From assembly GCF_004376845.1 (NCBI RefSeq), contig NZ_SNUW01000008.1, positions 124,001-188,000 of the forward strand: 64,000 bases of DNA, in the 5' to 3' direction. This document shows, one piece after another, positions 24,242 through 33,291 of the stretch. Each line of letters opens with the position of its first letter. The stretch's first letter is position 1. Under the pieces are notes generated by a model. It ran no database searches and had not been told where the DNA came from. It saw nothing but the letters and a program-made list of their open reading frames with translations. Source of the DNA: Psychromonas algarum (GTDB lineage: Bacteria > Pseudomonadota > Gammaproteobacteria > Enterobacterales > Psychromonadaceae). A program made the translations under genes and the position numbers.

Positions 24242-26755
24242 TTAAGCAAGTTTAAACTTTTTCAAATTCCAAATAGTTGTTGCGTAATCTTCAATTGAAC
24301 GATCTGAATTAAATTTCCCCATTGCCCCAGCATTTAGAATGGCTTTTTCAGCCCATGCAGCCTGATCTCGATAAAGTAGATCAACGGCTTGGTGTGCTGC
24401 AACGTACGAATCATAATCAGCAAGACATAAATACTCATCACCCCATTCTAATAAGCTACGTTTAATATCAGATAATAAACCTGGTTGGCCAGGCGTGAAG
24501 AAGTCCGTATCTAACCAATCAAGTACCGATTTTAACTCAGGATTTTTATAATAATAATCATATGGATTATAACCTTGTGCTTTTAATGCTTTAACTTCGT
24601 CAACACTTAACCCGAAGATAAACATATGCTCAGCACCAATTTCTTCTGCCATTTCAATATTTGCACCGTCCATGGTTCCTACGGTCAATGCACCATTTAA
24701 TGAAAACTTCATATTACCTGTACCAGAAGCTTCCAGACCAGCAGTGGATATTTGCTCTGAAATATCTGCAGCAGGGAACATTTTCTCTGCTAAAGAAATA
24801 CGATAATTCGGTAAAAAGACCACTTTTAATTTATCTTTAATACGCTCATCGTTATTTACTTTATCTGCAATTTTATTCAAAGCAAAAATGATTTCTTTAG
24901 CCATATGGTAACCAGGAGCAGCTTTTGCTCCAAATAAGAAAACACGTGGCACCATGTCATGATCAGGATTTTCAAGTAAACGTTTATATAATGTTAAAAT
25001 ATGAATCAAATTTAATTGCTGGCGTTTATATTCATGTAAACGTTTTATTTGCACATCAAAAATGGCATCAACCGACACATCAACCCCAGCAGTTTCTTTG
25101 ATAATTTTTGCTAAAACGACTTTATTTTCCTTTTTAATATCCATAAAACGTTTTTGAAAAACAGGGTCGTTAGCTTTTGGTAAAATGCCTTTTAGTTTAT
25201 CTAAATCGAGCACCCAATCTTGACCTAATGTTTCATCTAATAAAGTAGCTAAACCAGGGTTACATGCTTTTAACCAGCGACGAGGTGTCACTCCATTAGT
25301 AACATTAACTAATTTCCCTGGGAATAACTCATGAAATTCTGGGAATAGATCAGTTTTAACAAGCTCAGAGTGAACGGCAGCGACTCCGTTTACTTTATAA
25401 GCCGTGATCACACATAAATTAGCCATGCGTACCATACGAGGTTGAGACTCTTCGATGATAGATAGTTTTTCTTTTTTCTGATCATCACCAGGCCATTTTT
25501 CCTCAACAACCTGTGTTAAAAATTGGCTATTAATTTCATAAATAATTTCTAGATGACGAGGTAATACTTTTTCAAATAATGCAACTGACCATTTCTCTAA
25601 TGCTTCAGGCAATAAAGTATGATTTGTATAAGCAAAAGTACTTTGACAAAGTTTCCAAGCAAAGTCCCACTCCAAACCTTCTTCATCAACTAATATGCGC
25701 ATTAATTCAGGAATAGCGATAGTTGGATGCGTATCATTTAATTGAATTGCTACTTTCTCAGGCAATAACTCCCAATCTTGATTTGCACGTTTAAAACGAC
25801 GCAGAATATCTTTAACAGAGCAAGCACAGAAAAAGTACTGTTGAATAAGACGTAGCTCTTTACCTGCATCAGTGGAATCATTTGGATACAATACTTTTGA
25901 TACAGTTTCTGCTTTTGACTTTTCTACTTGTGCATCAACATAACCACCAGCATTAAACACATCCCAATCAAAAGCTTCAGCTGCCCGGCTTTCCCATAAA
26001 CGTAAAATATTAACTGTTTTAGCGCCATAACCAACGATTGGAATATCCCATGGCACACCTTTTAATTTTTGTCCTGCATGCCAGACTTTGCGAGGTCCAG
26101 TACCTTGTTCAAAAACAGTTTCAACATAACCATATAAAGGTACTAATTGGATAGATTCCGGACGACAAATCTCCCATGGATTACCATATTCACGCCATGT
26201 ATCAGGACGCTCTATTTGTCTCCCATCTTGGAACTCTTGCTTAAACAAACCATGTTCATAATGGATGCCATAACCGATTGCTGGGTAGCCTAATGTAGCT
26301 AAAGAATCAATGAAGCATGCAGCCAAACGACCTAAACCACCATTACCTAAAGCCATATCCGGCTCTTCATCACATAGTTCGTATAAATCTTTTCCTAATG
26401 CTTTTAGGGCATCCTCTGTCACTTTAAATACTTGTAAATTTTGTAGGTTATTAGATAACAAACGTCCCATTAAAAATTCAAGTGATAAATAATTTACGGC
26501 ACGCGTATCCTGCTTTGCATGATTTTGTTGAGTTGCAGTTAGCTTTTCAAATACTAACTCATTAACAGCCTGACAAGTTGCATTCCACCATGCTTTATTA
26601 TTTGCTTTAAATTCGTCAGTACCAATGCCTTTATGAAGGCGTTCGATAATTGCTTGCTGCATTTCAGCACTGCTAACAGAAGGTATTGCGATTGCTTGCT
26701 TAGTCACTGATTTTTTTGCAGTAGCTTTTGTCGTAGTCTTTTTTTTATTCGCCAT
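24242..26755 (-). CDS. glgP: Glycogen/maltodextrin phosphorylase
   Basis: 837 residues. It releases glucose 1-phosphate from alpha-1,4-glucans using PLP. Family landmarks are RAVNYLSLEFLMGRLL, LGNGGLGRLAACFIDSLATL, AIQLNDTHPTIAIPELMR, GVTPRRWL, the PLP site EASGTGNMKFSLNGALTVGTMDGANIEM, and VFLPNYRISLAEKMFPA. The first ~25 residues are a Lys/Thr/Ala-rich extension (KKKTTTKATAKKSVTK) outside the enzyme core. pgm, which acts on its product, is ~550 bases upstream on the same strand, but a terminator between them makes a common transcript unlikely. Confidence 0.93.
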   Translation of the reverse strand: MANKKKTTTKATAKKSVTKQAIAIPSVSSAEMQQAIIERLHKGIGTDEFKANNKAWWNATCQAVNELVFEKLTATQQNHAKQDTRAVNYLSLEFLMGRLLSNNLQNLQVFKVTEDALKALGKDLYELCDEEPDMALGNGGLGRLAACFIDSLATLGYPAIGYGIHYEHGLFKQEFQDGRQIERPDTWREYGNPWEICRPESIQLVPLYGYVETVFEQGTGPRKVWHAGQKLKGVPWDIPIVGYGAKTVNILRLWESRAAEAFDWDVFNAGGYVDAQVEKSKAETVSKVLYPNDSTDAGKELRLIQQYFFCACSVKDILRRFKRANQDWELLPEKVAIQLNDTHPTIAIPELMRILVDEEGLEWDFAWKLCQSTFAYTNHTLLPEALEKWSVALFEKVLPRHLEIIYEINSQFLTQVVEEKWPGDDQKKEKLSIIEESQPRMVRMANLCVITAYKVNGVAAVHSELVKTDLFPEFHELFPGKLVNVTNGVTPRRWLKACNPGLATLLDETLGQDWVLDLDKLKGILPKANDPVFQKRFMDIKKENKVVLAKIIKETAGVDVSVDAIFDVQIKRLHEYKRQQLNLIHILTLYKRLLENPDHDMVPRVFLFGAKAAPGYHMAKEIIFALNKIADKVNNDERIKDKLKVVFLPNYRISLAEKMFPAADISEQISTAGLEASGTGNMKFSLNGALTVGTMDGANIEMAEEIGAEHMFIFGLSVDEVKALKAQGYNPYDYYYKNPELKSVLDWLDTDFFTPGQPGLLSDIKRSLLEWGDEYLCLADYDSYVAAHQAVDLLYRDQAAWAEKAILNAGAMGKFNSDRSIEDYATTIWNLKKFKLA

Positions 26756-27245
26756 GTTATACCCATTTATGTAAGTGTAAAATTAAGTGTTAGCGTTAGT
26801 TATATTGGTAAAAATAGTTAGTAATAATGTTATTAAAATATCCTAACTAACTTAATAATTTGTACTGATTGATACTCATCATATTCAATGAATAATCTAT
26901 AATAATCAACCACACTCATATACCCGTTATGCATCAGTTATACTTTTATCTGATAGTAAACATATTTATAATTGACAGGTACTCATCTAGATAAAAATAT
27001 TTTGATACCCAGTCATTCATATCAATTCAAATACTTATCCATATCATTATTTCTATGAACAACAATAAAATAAACGATATAAACAATAAAATATATGACT
27101 TAAGTACTAAAATTTGACAATCCCACTAAAATTTAATGGTTATATCATTGTGCTTAATTAAATAGTCAATTATTGCAAAGAGAGAAGAGTGTAAATCAAG
27201 GCGTATGATTATCTAAAAGCATTTCAGGATGGGAAAAAGAGACAA
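26756..27245. other. AT-rich region upstream of glgP
   Basis: About 490 bases with no open frame of note, presumably holding the glgP promoter. I could not pick a convincing -10/-35 pair or operator from the many AT-rich candidates. Confidence 0.4.
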
Positions 27246-27269
27246 AAAAGGCGAAGTGAATACTTCGCC
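27246..27269 (-). terminator. Rho-independent terminator of seqA-pgm
   Basis: GGCGAAGT (27250-27257) and ACTTCGCC (27262-27269) form a perfect stem; the minus strand continues with TTTTTTG. Confidence 0.9.
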
Positions 27270-27310
27270 CTAATTAAAATGCTAAAAACTAAATGTTATT
27301 TAAATACTAA

Positions 27311-28963
27311 TTAAATACCTGCTTTGGCAAATGCTTGAGCAACAATCTCTTGTGCTTCTGATTGAATCAAAGCAATATGCTCTTCACCTAAGAAAGACTC
27401 TGAGTATATTTTATAGATATTTTCAGTACCTGATGGACGAGCAGCAAACCAACCATTTTCAGTTGTCACTTTTAAACCACCAATAGCGGCACCATTTCCA
27501 GAAGCATGAGTTAATTTATCAATAATTTTTTCACCTGCTAACATTTCAGCTTCAACCATATCAGGACTTAAATTAGCTAATACTTTCTTTTGCTCTGGTG
27601 AAGCAGGAGCATCAAAGCGTTGATAAACCGGCGCACCAAATTTAGCAGTAAATTCAGCGTAATGTTCACCAGGATCTTTTTTCGTCACAGCAATAATTTC
27701 AGCAGCTAATAATGCCAAAATAATACCGTCTTTATCTGTGCTCCATACTGTCCCATCTTTACGAAGGAAAGAAGCACCTGCACTCTCTTCTCCACCAAAT
27801 CCAAAGTTACCAGTAAATAGGCCATCGACAAACCATTTAAAGCCAACAGGTACTTCGGACAATTCACGTCCAAGATCACCAACAACACGATCAATCATTG
27901 AACTTGAAACCAGTGTTTTACCTACAATTGCTTTAGCTGACCATTCTGGACGATGGGTAAATAAATAATTAATTGCTACTGCAAGGTAGTGGTTAGGATT
28001 TAATAAACCAGAGGATTTAGTAACAATACCGTGACGGTCATAATCAGGATCATTAGCAATCGCAACATCAAATTTATCTTTAAGTTGAATTAATCCAGCC
28101 ATTGCATAAGGTGATGAACAATCCATACGGATCTTGCCATCTTTATCTAAAGTCATAAATGAAAAAGTTGGATCAACACGATCATTAACGACCTCTATAT
28201 CAAGTCCATAAGTCTTAGCAATCACCGGCCAATACGCAACACCTGAACCACCTAAAGTATCCACACCAATTTTTACGCCCGCTTTGGCAATCGCATCAAG
28301 ATTTAAAACATTTTTTAAATCATCAACATAAGGTTGAATATAATCATACTCTTCAACTAAATCTGATTGCATCGCTTCATCAAAATCTGCCTGTAAAATA
28401 TCATCATAATTATCATTTAATATTTCATTAGCACGATCTTGAATCAGTTTTGTTACATCGCTATCAGCAGGACCGCCATTAGGAGGATTATATTTAAAAC
28501 CACCGTCTTCAGGTGGATTATGAGAAGGAGTGATCACGATACCATCAGCAAGTGAGTCGGGATGGCTTTTGTTGTATTGTAAAATTGCATGAGAAATAAC
28601 AGGTGTTGGGGTATAACCACCGCCCTTTTGAACAACAACTTTGATACCATTCTCTACTAAAACTTGTACAGCAGACATAAAAGCAGGTTCTGATAATGCA
28701 TGAGTATCTTTCCCAATAAACATTGGCCCAGTATACCCTTGCTGTTTACGATACTCTGCAAGTGCTTGGGTAATTGCCAGAATATGTAACTCTGTAAATG
28801 CATACTTAAAAGAGCTACCGCGATGCCCTGAAGTACCAAAAGCAACTTGCTGCTCTGTAATTTCAACGTCAGGTAGGTTTACATAATAAGCCGCAACTAG
28901 TTTGGGAATATTAACTAAATCGTTTGCTTGTGCAGGTAGACCTGCACGTGGGTGAATTGCCAT
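27311..28963 (-). CDS. pgm: Phosphoglucomutase
   Basis: 550 residues. Interconverts glucose 1- and 6-phosphate. The catalytic phosphoserine is S147 in [19 protein letters not shown]; the metal-binding loop is DPDYDRHG, the sugar-binding loop GGEESAG, and the phosphate-binding loop [14 protein letters not shown]. It lies 30 bases downstream of seqA, as in E. coli, and links glycogen breakdown by GlgP to glycolysis. Confidence 0.95.
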   Translation of the reverse strand: MAIHPRAGLPAQANDLVNIPKLVAAYYVNLPDVEITEQQVAFGTSGHRGSSFKYAFTELHILAITQALAEYRKQQGYTGPMFIGKDTHALSEPAFMSAVQVLVENGIKVVVQKGGGYTPTPVISHAILQYNKSHPDSLADGIVITPSHNPPEDGGFKYNPPNGGPADSDVTKLIQDRANEILNDNYDDILQADFDEAMQSDLVEEYDYIQPYVDDLKNVLNLDAIAKAGVKIGVDTLGGSGVAYWPVIAKTYGLDIEVVNDRVDPTFSFMTLDKDGKIRMDCSSPYAMAGLIQLKDKFDVAIANDPDYDRHGIVTKSSGLLNPNHYLAVAINYLFTHRPEWSAKAIVGKTLVSSSMIDRVVGDLGRELSEVPVGFKWFVDGLFTGNFGFGGEESAGASFLRKDGTVWSTDKDGIILALLAAEIIAVTKKDPGEHYAEFTAKFGAPVYQRFDAPASPEQKKVLANLSPDMVEAEMLAGEKIIDKLTHASGNGAAIGGLKVTTENGWFAARPSGTENIYKIYSESFLGEEHIALIQSEAQEIVAQAFAKAGI

Positions 28964-28993
28964 AAATGCCTCAATATTGTAATGAAAGTAAAA

Positions 28994-29623
28994 TTAAATT
29001 TCTTCTTTGATACGTTCAATCAAATGATGTGGATAGCCCATTGATGCCATCATTTGCGTTAAAATAATACGTTTACGTCCAGTATTTGCATTGGTAATCA
29101 CCCAATAAGGAGTCTGTGGGATAATGCGCGGTTTACTCGCTTTAAATTGCGCTAACTCTTCTTCGTTATCAGAATTTAATAAATCTTGAAGGTGCGTACC
29201 TAAATAAGCACGAGTACGACCTTTAGTTTGTTCAGCCGCATAAATAAACTCTGCTTTTTTTTCAAAATACATTGTTGTTAGCATCATCATAAATTTATTG
29301 GTAATGACTGATTCTGACTTAAATGCACTATCATTAAACAACTCTCTCACTCCTTGGTGAAAATGTTGCTTAGTTTCATTATCAACTTGTTCTGAATCTG
29401 ATACTTCAACTAAACTATCCTGGGATATTACTTCTGAGGGTAAATCAGTGTTTGTTACTTTCGCTTTTTCAGTATGAGGGGGTTGCTTAAGTTTTTCAGT
29501 CATTTCTTTTTCTTTTGGCAAAGCTAATAAACGACGAAGAATTTGTGAAGGAGTTTCACCGAAGGCCTCAATATTATTCAAAATATATTTATATAGATCG
29601 TCTTCTATTTCTATCGTTTTCAT
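28994..29623 (-). CDS. seqA: Replication-initiation negative regulator SeqA
   Basis: 209 residues. SeqA binds hemimethylated GATC sites and sequesters oriC after initiation. The N-terminal oligomerisation domain (MKTIEIEDDLYKYILNNIEAFGETPSQILRRLL) and C-terminal DNA-binding domain (QGVRELF; LNSDNEEELAQFKASKPRIIPQTPYWVITNANTGRKR) are clear. The ~60-residue linker is rich in Glu, Ser and Thr and longer than in E. coli (181 aa). First gene of seqA-pgm, divergent from ybfF. Confidence 0.95.
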   Translation of the reverse strand: MKTIEIEDDLYKYILNNIEAFGETPSQILRRLLALPKEKEMTEKLKQPPHTEKAKVTNTDLPSEVISQDSLVEVSDSEQVDNETKQHFHQGVRELFNDSAFKSESVITNKFMMMLTTMYFEKKAEFIYAAEQTKGRTRAYLGTHLQDLLNSDNEEELAQFKASKPRIIPQTPYWVITNANTGRKRIILTQMMASMGYPHHLIERIKEEI

Positions 29624-29778
29624 TATTTCCCCACTATTTGTTACTAATTTTACTTGATACAGAATTTAATGCAGTAAGATCACACAATAGTTGTTATCAC
29701 TGTGTTAAAAAGTTTAGCTTTAATGCATAATTTGCTATTATTTCTGGCTTTATTTATTTTCACTTAAAATGAGTACTT

Positions 29779-30564
29779 ATGCTACTAAATTACCAACTAA
29801 AACAGTCTTCTAAACATGAACTAGCTAGTAAAAATGAAATCATTTTTTTTGTTCACGGCCTATTTGGTAGTTTATCTAACCTTTCAGGCTTAGCAAAAGA
29901 GTTACAAGATGATTACGATATCATTTTAGTTGATGTTCGAAATCATGGCCGAAGCCCTAGAAATAAGTCGATGACTTACCAAGAAATGGCAGAAGATATC
30001 TTTGAGTTAGCTGATTCATTAAATATTGAGCAGTTTTCAATTTTAGGTCACTCAATGGGCGGAAAAATTGCCATGACATGTGCACTATTGCAGCCAGAAC
30101 GTGTCAAACGTTTGATTGTTGCAGATATCGCACCGACTAACTATAACGACAGACATAGTGACGTTTTTATGGGATTAAAGTCAGTGCAATCATTACAAGC
30201 AGAGAATCGAACTGAAGCAGAAAAGATATTAGCTGGTTATATTGAGACACCAGAAGTAAGACAATTCCTATTAAAATCATTTCAACGTGTTGATGATGGT
30301 TTTGATTTTATATACGACGTTGAGAATTTACATAATAATTATCGATTAATTAGTGCATGGCCTGAGCATATTGATACCTATGAGAAGCCAACTCTGTTTA
30401 TTAAAGGTGCGCTATCTGATTATATTAATGCTGATGATCCTGCTTCGATGATGACATTATTCCCTAATGCACAATTAAAAATCATTGAAGGAACTGGTCA
30501 CTGGTTGCATGCAGAGAAACCAAAAAGCTTTAACCGTCTTGTCATTGACTTTTTTGCTTTGTAA
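29779..30564 (+). CDS. ybfF: Alpha/beta-hydrolase esterase YbfF
   Basis: 261 residues. Acyl-CoA/ester hydrolase family. The oxyanion segment is FVHGLFGS, the nucleophile S92 lies in LGHSMGG, and the histidine in GTGHWLHAEKP near the C-terminus. DVRNHGRSP and ADIAPTNY are typical of YbfF. Divergent from seqA, the same arrangement as in E. coli. The natural substrate is not known. Confidence 0.9.
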   Translation: MLLNYQLKQSSKHELASKNEIIFFVHGLFGSLSNLSGLAKELQDDYDIILVDVRNHGRSPRNKSMTYQEMAEDIFELADSLNIEQFSILGHSMGGKIAMTCALLQPERVKRLIVADIAPTNYNDRHSDVFMGLKSVQSLQAENRTEAEKILAGYIETPEVRQFLLKSFQRVDDGFDFIYDVENLHNNYRLISAWPEHIDTYEKPTLFIKGALSDYINADDPASMMTLFPNAQLKIIEGTGHWLHAEKPKSFNRLVIDFFAL

Positions 30565-30642
30565 GTAAGGTTTTTACAAACAGATTTGTCTATTGTCGAT
30601 AGTATCTATATGCTATATTCCCTTTTTTGAAGAAGCCAGAAT

Positions 30643-30864
30643 ATGTTAGAAGAATATACAGAACAAATAGAAAAAATTGGCCTATATGGTTTTTATCTTT
30701 TGCTGTTCTTATTTATCGGAATGGCAATTCAAGATGTATTAAAAAAAGGTAATGTCCCAAAATTTGGTCGAAATGTTGTTTGGGCTGTTTTATTTTTTGG
30801 ATGTATCGGTTTCATTTCAAAAGCAATTATTGAAATAATGTGGATGAATTCTGGTGTTGGTTAA
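30643..30864 (+). CDS. DUF2788 small membrane protein
   Basis: 73 residues with two membrane segments (LYGFYLLLFLFIGMAIQDVL and VVWAVLFFGCIGFISKAII). This is the DUF2788 family, of unknown function, which in related bacteria sits between ybfF and ybfE as here. Confidence 0.8.
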   Translation: MLEEYTEQIEKIGLYGFYLLLFLFIGMAIQDVLKKGNVPKFGRNVVWAVLFFGCIGFISKAIIEIMWMNSGVG

Positions 30865-30902
30865 ACATTAATTCTCCATGGTTAATATTGTTAGGTAACA
30901 AA

Positions 30903-31172
30903 ATGGCAAAGGAATCATTTGATCGTATCACTAGCGATCTATTTGCAAACGAGGTTCGCCCCGGCAGACCTAAAAGCAATCCGCACTCACGTCAAGTTCA
31001 GCTAAAATTAAATAAGCAAAAACAGACATTGCGTGACAAGAAAAACGGTTTAAAACGAATCGAATTAAAAGTAGACAGCATGTTATTTGAAAAACTAAAT
31101 AAACTCGCTGATGCACAAGAAATAAGTCGTGCAGAGTTAATTAATAAACTCCTTCACGCACAGTTAAATTAA
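30903..31172 (+). CDS. ybfE: YbfE-family, LexA-regulated-type protein
   Basis: 89 residues: MAKESFDRITSDLFANEVRPGRPKSNP followed by a ribbon-helix-helix-like C-terminus (LKRIELKVDSMLFEKLNKLADAQEISRAELINKLL). The E. coli homologue is annotated as LexA-regulated; I found no clear CTGT-N8-ACAG box just upstream here. A longer frame from 30840 is open, but ATG 30903 has an AGG at ribosome-site distance and matches the family start. It ends 19 bases before fldA. Confidence 0.88.
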   Translation: MAKESFDRITSDLFANEVRPGRPKSNPHSRQVQLKLNKQKQTLRDKKNGLKRIELKVDSMLFEKLNKLADAQEISRAELINKLLHAQLN

Positions 31173-31191
31173 ATAAATTAAGGTATAAAGT

Positions 31192-31719
31192 ATGTCTAGC
31201 GTAGGTATTTTCTTTGGTAGCGATACGGGCAACACAGAAGCTGTTGCAAAAATGATCCAAAAAGAATTAGGAAAAAAATTAGTAGAAGTTAAAGATATCG
31301 CTAAAAGTAGCAAAGAAGATATTGCTGAATTTAGTCTTATTTTATTTGGTATCCCTACTTGGTATTACGGTGAAGCACAATGTGATTGGGATGACTTTTT
31401 TCCTGATTTAGAAGACATTGATTTTACTGATAAATTAGTCGCAATTTTTGGCTGTGGTGATCAAGAAGATTATGCAGAATACTTTCTAGATGCAATGGGG
31501 CAACTAGGTGATATAGTCGAAAGCAAAGGTGCTATTATTGTTGGTCATTGGCCATCAGATGGTTATGATTTTGAAGCATCAAAAGCATCAATTGATGAAA
31601 ATACGTTTATTGGTTTAGGTATTGATGAAGATCGTCAACCTGAGTTAACAGCATCACGCGTTAAAGCTTGGTCAGAACAAATTTATAATGAAATGTGTTT
31701 AGCGGAATTAGCCGACTAG
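31192..31719 (+). CDS. fldA: Flavodoxin FldA
   Basis: 175 residues; FMN electron carrier. The phosphate-binding loop GSDTGNTEAVA lies at residues ~9-19, with FGIPTWYYGEAQCDWDDF and FGCGDQEDYAEYFLDAMG forming the flavin site. It supports pathways such as ferredoxin/flavodoxin-dependent reductions under iron limitation. fur follows after a 27-base gap, as in E. coli. Confidence 0.95.
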   Translation: MSSVGIFFGSDTGNTEAVAKMIQKELGKKLVEVKDIAKSSKEDIAEFSLILFGIPTWYYGEAQCDWDDFFPDLEDIDFTDKLVAIFGCGDQEDYAEYFLDAMGQLGDIVESKGAIIVGHWPSDGYDFEASKASIDENTFIGLGIDEDRQPELTASRVKAWSEQIYNEMCLAELAD

Positions 31720-31746
31720 ATCAAAATATAGCAGTTAGGAAGCGAT

Positions 31747-32172
31747 ATGAGTAATGAAGATTTAGCCCTAAAAGAAGCGGGTTTAAAAGTAACATCTCCA
31801 CGTTTAAAGATTTTAAGTTTATTACAGTTACCTGAAAACCAACATTTAAGTGCTGAAGATCTTTACAAAAAATTACTTGATCAAGGTGATGAAGTGGGTG
31901 TAGCAACGGTATACCGAGTATTAAACCAATTTGATGATGCAGGCATTGTAACTCGCCATCACTTTGAAGGTGGAAAATCGGTATTTGAATTAACTCATAA
32001 AGAGCATCATGATCATTTAGTTTGTTTGAAATGTGGTGAAGTTATTGAATTTAATGATCCACTGATCGAAGAGCAACAGAAACTAATTGCAGAAAAATAC
32101 GGTATCAAATTAACCAATCACAGTTTATACCTATATGGTGAACCTGTTGACGGTAAATGTAAGCATAAATAA
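31747..32172 (+). CDS. fur: Ferric uptake regulator Fur
   Basis: 141 residues. An iron-sensing repressor with an N-terminal winged helix (LKVTSPRLKILSLLQ, VGVATVYRVLNQFDDAGIVTRHHFEGGKSVFEL) and a metal-binding dimer domain HHDHLVCLKCGEVIEF. The first CxxC pair is intact. The C-terminal region that in E. coli has two more cysteines is shortened to GEPVDGKCKHK, keeping one. Closely linked to fldA; a strong terminator follows. Confidence 0.95.
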   Translation: MSNEDLALKEAGLKVTSPRLKILSLLQLPENQHLSAEDLYKKLLDQGDEVGVATVYRVLNQFDDAGIVTRHHFEGGKSVFELTHKEHHDHLVCLKCGEVIEFNDPLIEEQQKLIAEKYGIKLTNHSLYLYGEPVDGKCKHK

Positions 32173-32203
32173 TACAGCTTATAACTAAACTGCTAGCACA
32201 TAC

Positions 32204-32236
32204 AAAAAAGCCTGTTTAAAAACAGGCTTTTTTATA
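32204..32236 (+). terminator. Rho-independent terminator of fldA-fur
   Basis: AAAAAAGCCTGTTT (32204-32217) and AAACAGGCTTTTTT (32220-32233) form a perfect stem ending in a T-run. It can also serve the convergent TAXI gene. Confidence 0.92.
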
Positions 32237-32253
32237 TCTATCTTATTCTTAGC

Positions 32254-33291
32254 TTAATCTAACAGTCCCACTTCTTGATAATAACGTAATGCGCCAGGAT
32301 GCAATGGAGCTGATAAATACTGAGTAGCCATCGCTTTTTTAGTTAGACTTTTAAAAGAAGGATGTAACTGTATAAACTCATTATGCTTTTCAAATACTGA
32401 TTTAACAATTTCATAAGCAACATGCTCGGGTAATGCTGCCGTTGTTGTTATTGTTGCACCAACACCAAACGTATCTGTTGGTTCTGGACTACCTCGATAC
32501 ATACCACCAGGTATAACCGCCGTATGATAATAACGATGCTCTGTAATTAACTCTGACAATTTAATGCTTTTCACATTAACTAACTTAGTTTGACAAGCGC
32601 TACTTGCTTCTTTAATTGAACTGTTCGGATGCCCTACAACATAAACGATAACATCAACTTTTTTATCGCACAAAGCTTGTGCTTGTTCACCAGGAGGTAA
32701 TGCAGTAACAGCAGAAAAATCAGACTCCCCCCATCCATATAAAGATAACAACATCTCCATCGTAGCCCTTTGCCCTGAATTAGCAGCCCCGATATTAACT
32801 CGCTTACCTTTAATATCTTCAAAAGAAGATATATTCGCATCTTCTCTTGCTAATACAGTAAATGGCTCTGCATGCACAGAAAATAATGAGCGTAATTGAT
32901 TCAATTCCCCCTGCTTTTCAAATCGTGACGTTCCATTATATGCATGATGTTGCCAATCGGATTGTACTACAGCTAAATCAACCTCCTGCTTTTTTATTGC
33001 GCTTATATTATAAATAGAACCTGGTGTTGTTTTTATTTCACAACGAATATTATCAACACCTCTAACTTGATTAACTAAATAACAGATCGCGCCACCTGTC
33101 GGGTAGTAAACCCCATTAACAGCGCCCGTAGCAATAGAAATATATTCCGTTTTTGCCAAAGCATTAGCGGGAATAAAAAGGCATAACAGAGTAACAAACA
33201 GAGCACAGATATGTTTGTTTATCGTAATAAAATGATGACGATTAAAATACTTTTGAATATTGATTAAGCATTTAGCAATTATGATTTTCAT
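32254..33291 (-). CDS. TAXI-family TRAP solute-binding protein
   Basis: 345 residues. An N-terminal hydrophobic segment near 28-46 ending ANALA gives a signal peptide after a rather long basic start, so the mature protein is probably periplasmic. The core YISIATGAVNGVYYPTGGAICYLVNQ, DLAVVQSDWQHHAYNG and VNIGAANSGQRATMEMLLSLYGW is the TAXI receptor of TRAP transporters (dicarboxylates or amino acids in known cases). No TRAP membrane subunit is nearby. Its ATG overlaps the argA stop by four bases (ATGA), indicating translational coupling. Ligand unknown. Confidence 0.85.
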   Translation of the reverse strand: MKIIIAKCLINIQKYFNRHHFITINKHICALFVTLLCLFIPANALAKTEYISIATGAVNGVYYPTGGAICYLVNQVRGVDNIRCEIKTTPGSIYNISAIKKQEVDLAVVQSDWQHHAYNGTSRFEKQGELNQLRSLFSVHAEPFTVLAREDANISSFEDIKGKRVNIGAANSGQRATMEMLLSLYGWGESDFSAVTALPPGEQAQALCDKKVDVIVYVVGHPNSSIKEASSACQTKLVNVKSIKLSELITEHRYYHTAVIPGGMYRGSPEPTDTFGVGATITTTAALPEHVAYEIVKSVFEKHNEFIQLHPSFKSLTKKAMATQYLSAPLHPGALRYYQEVGLLD

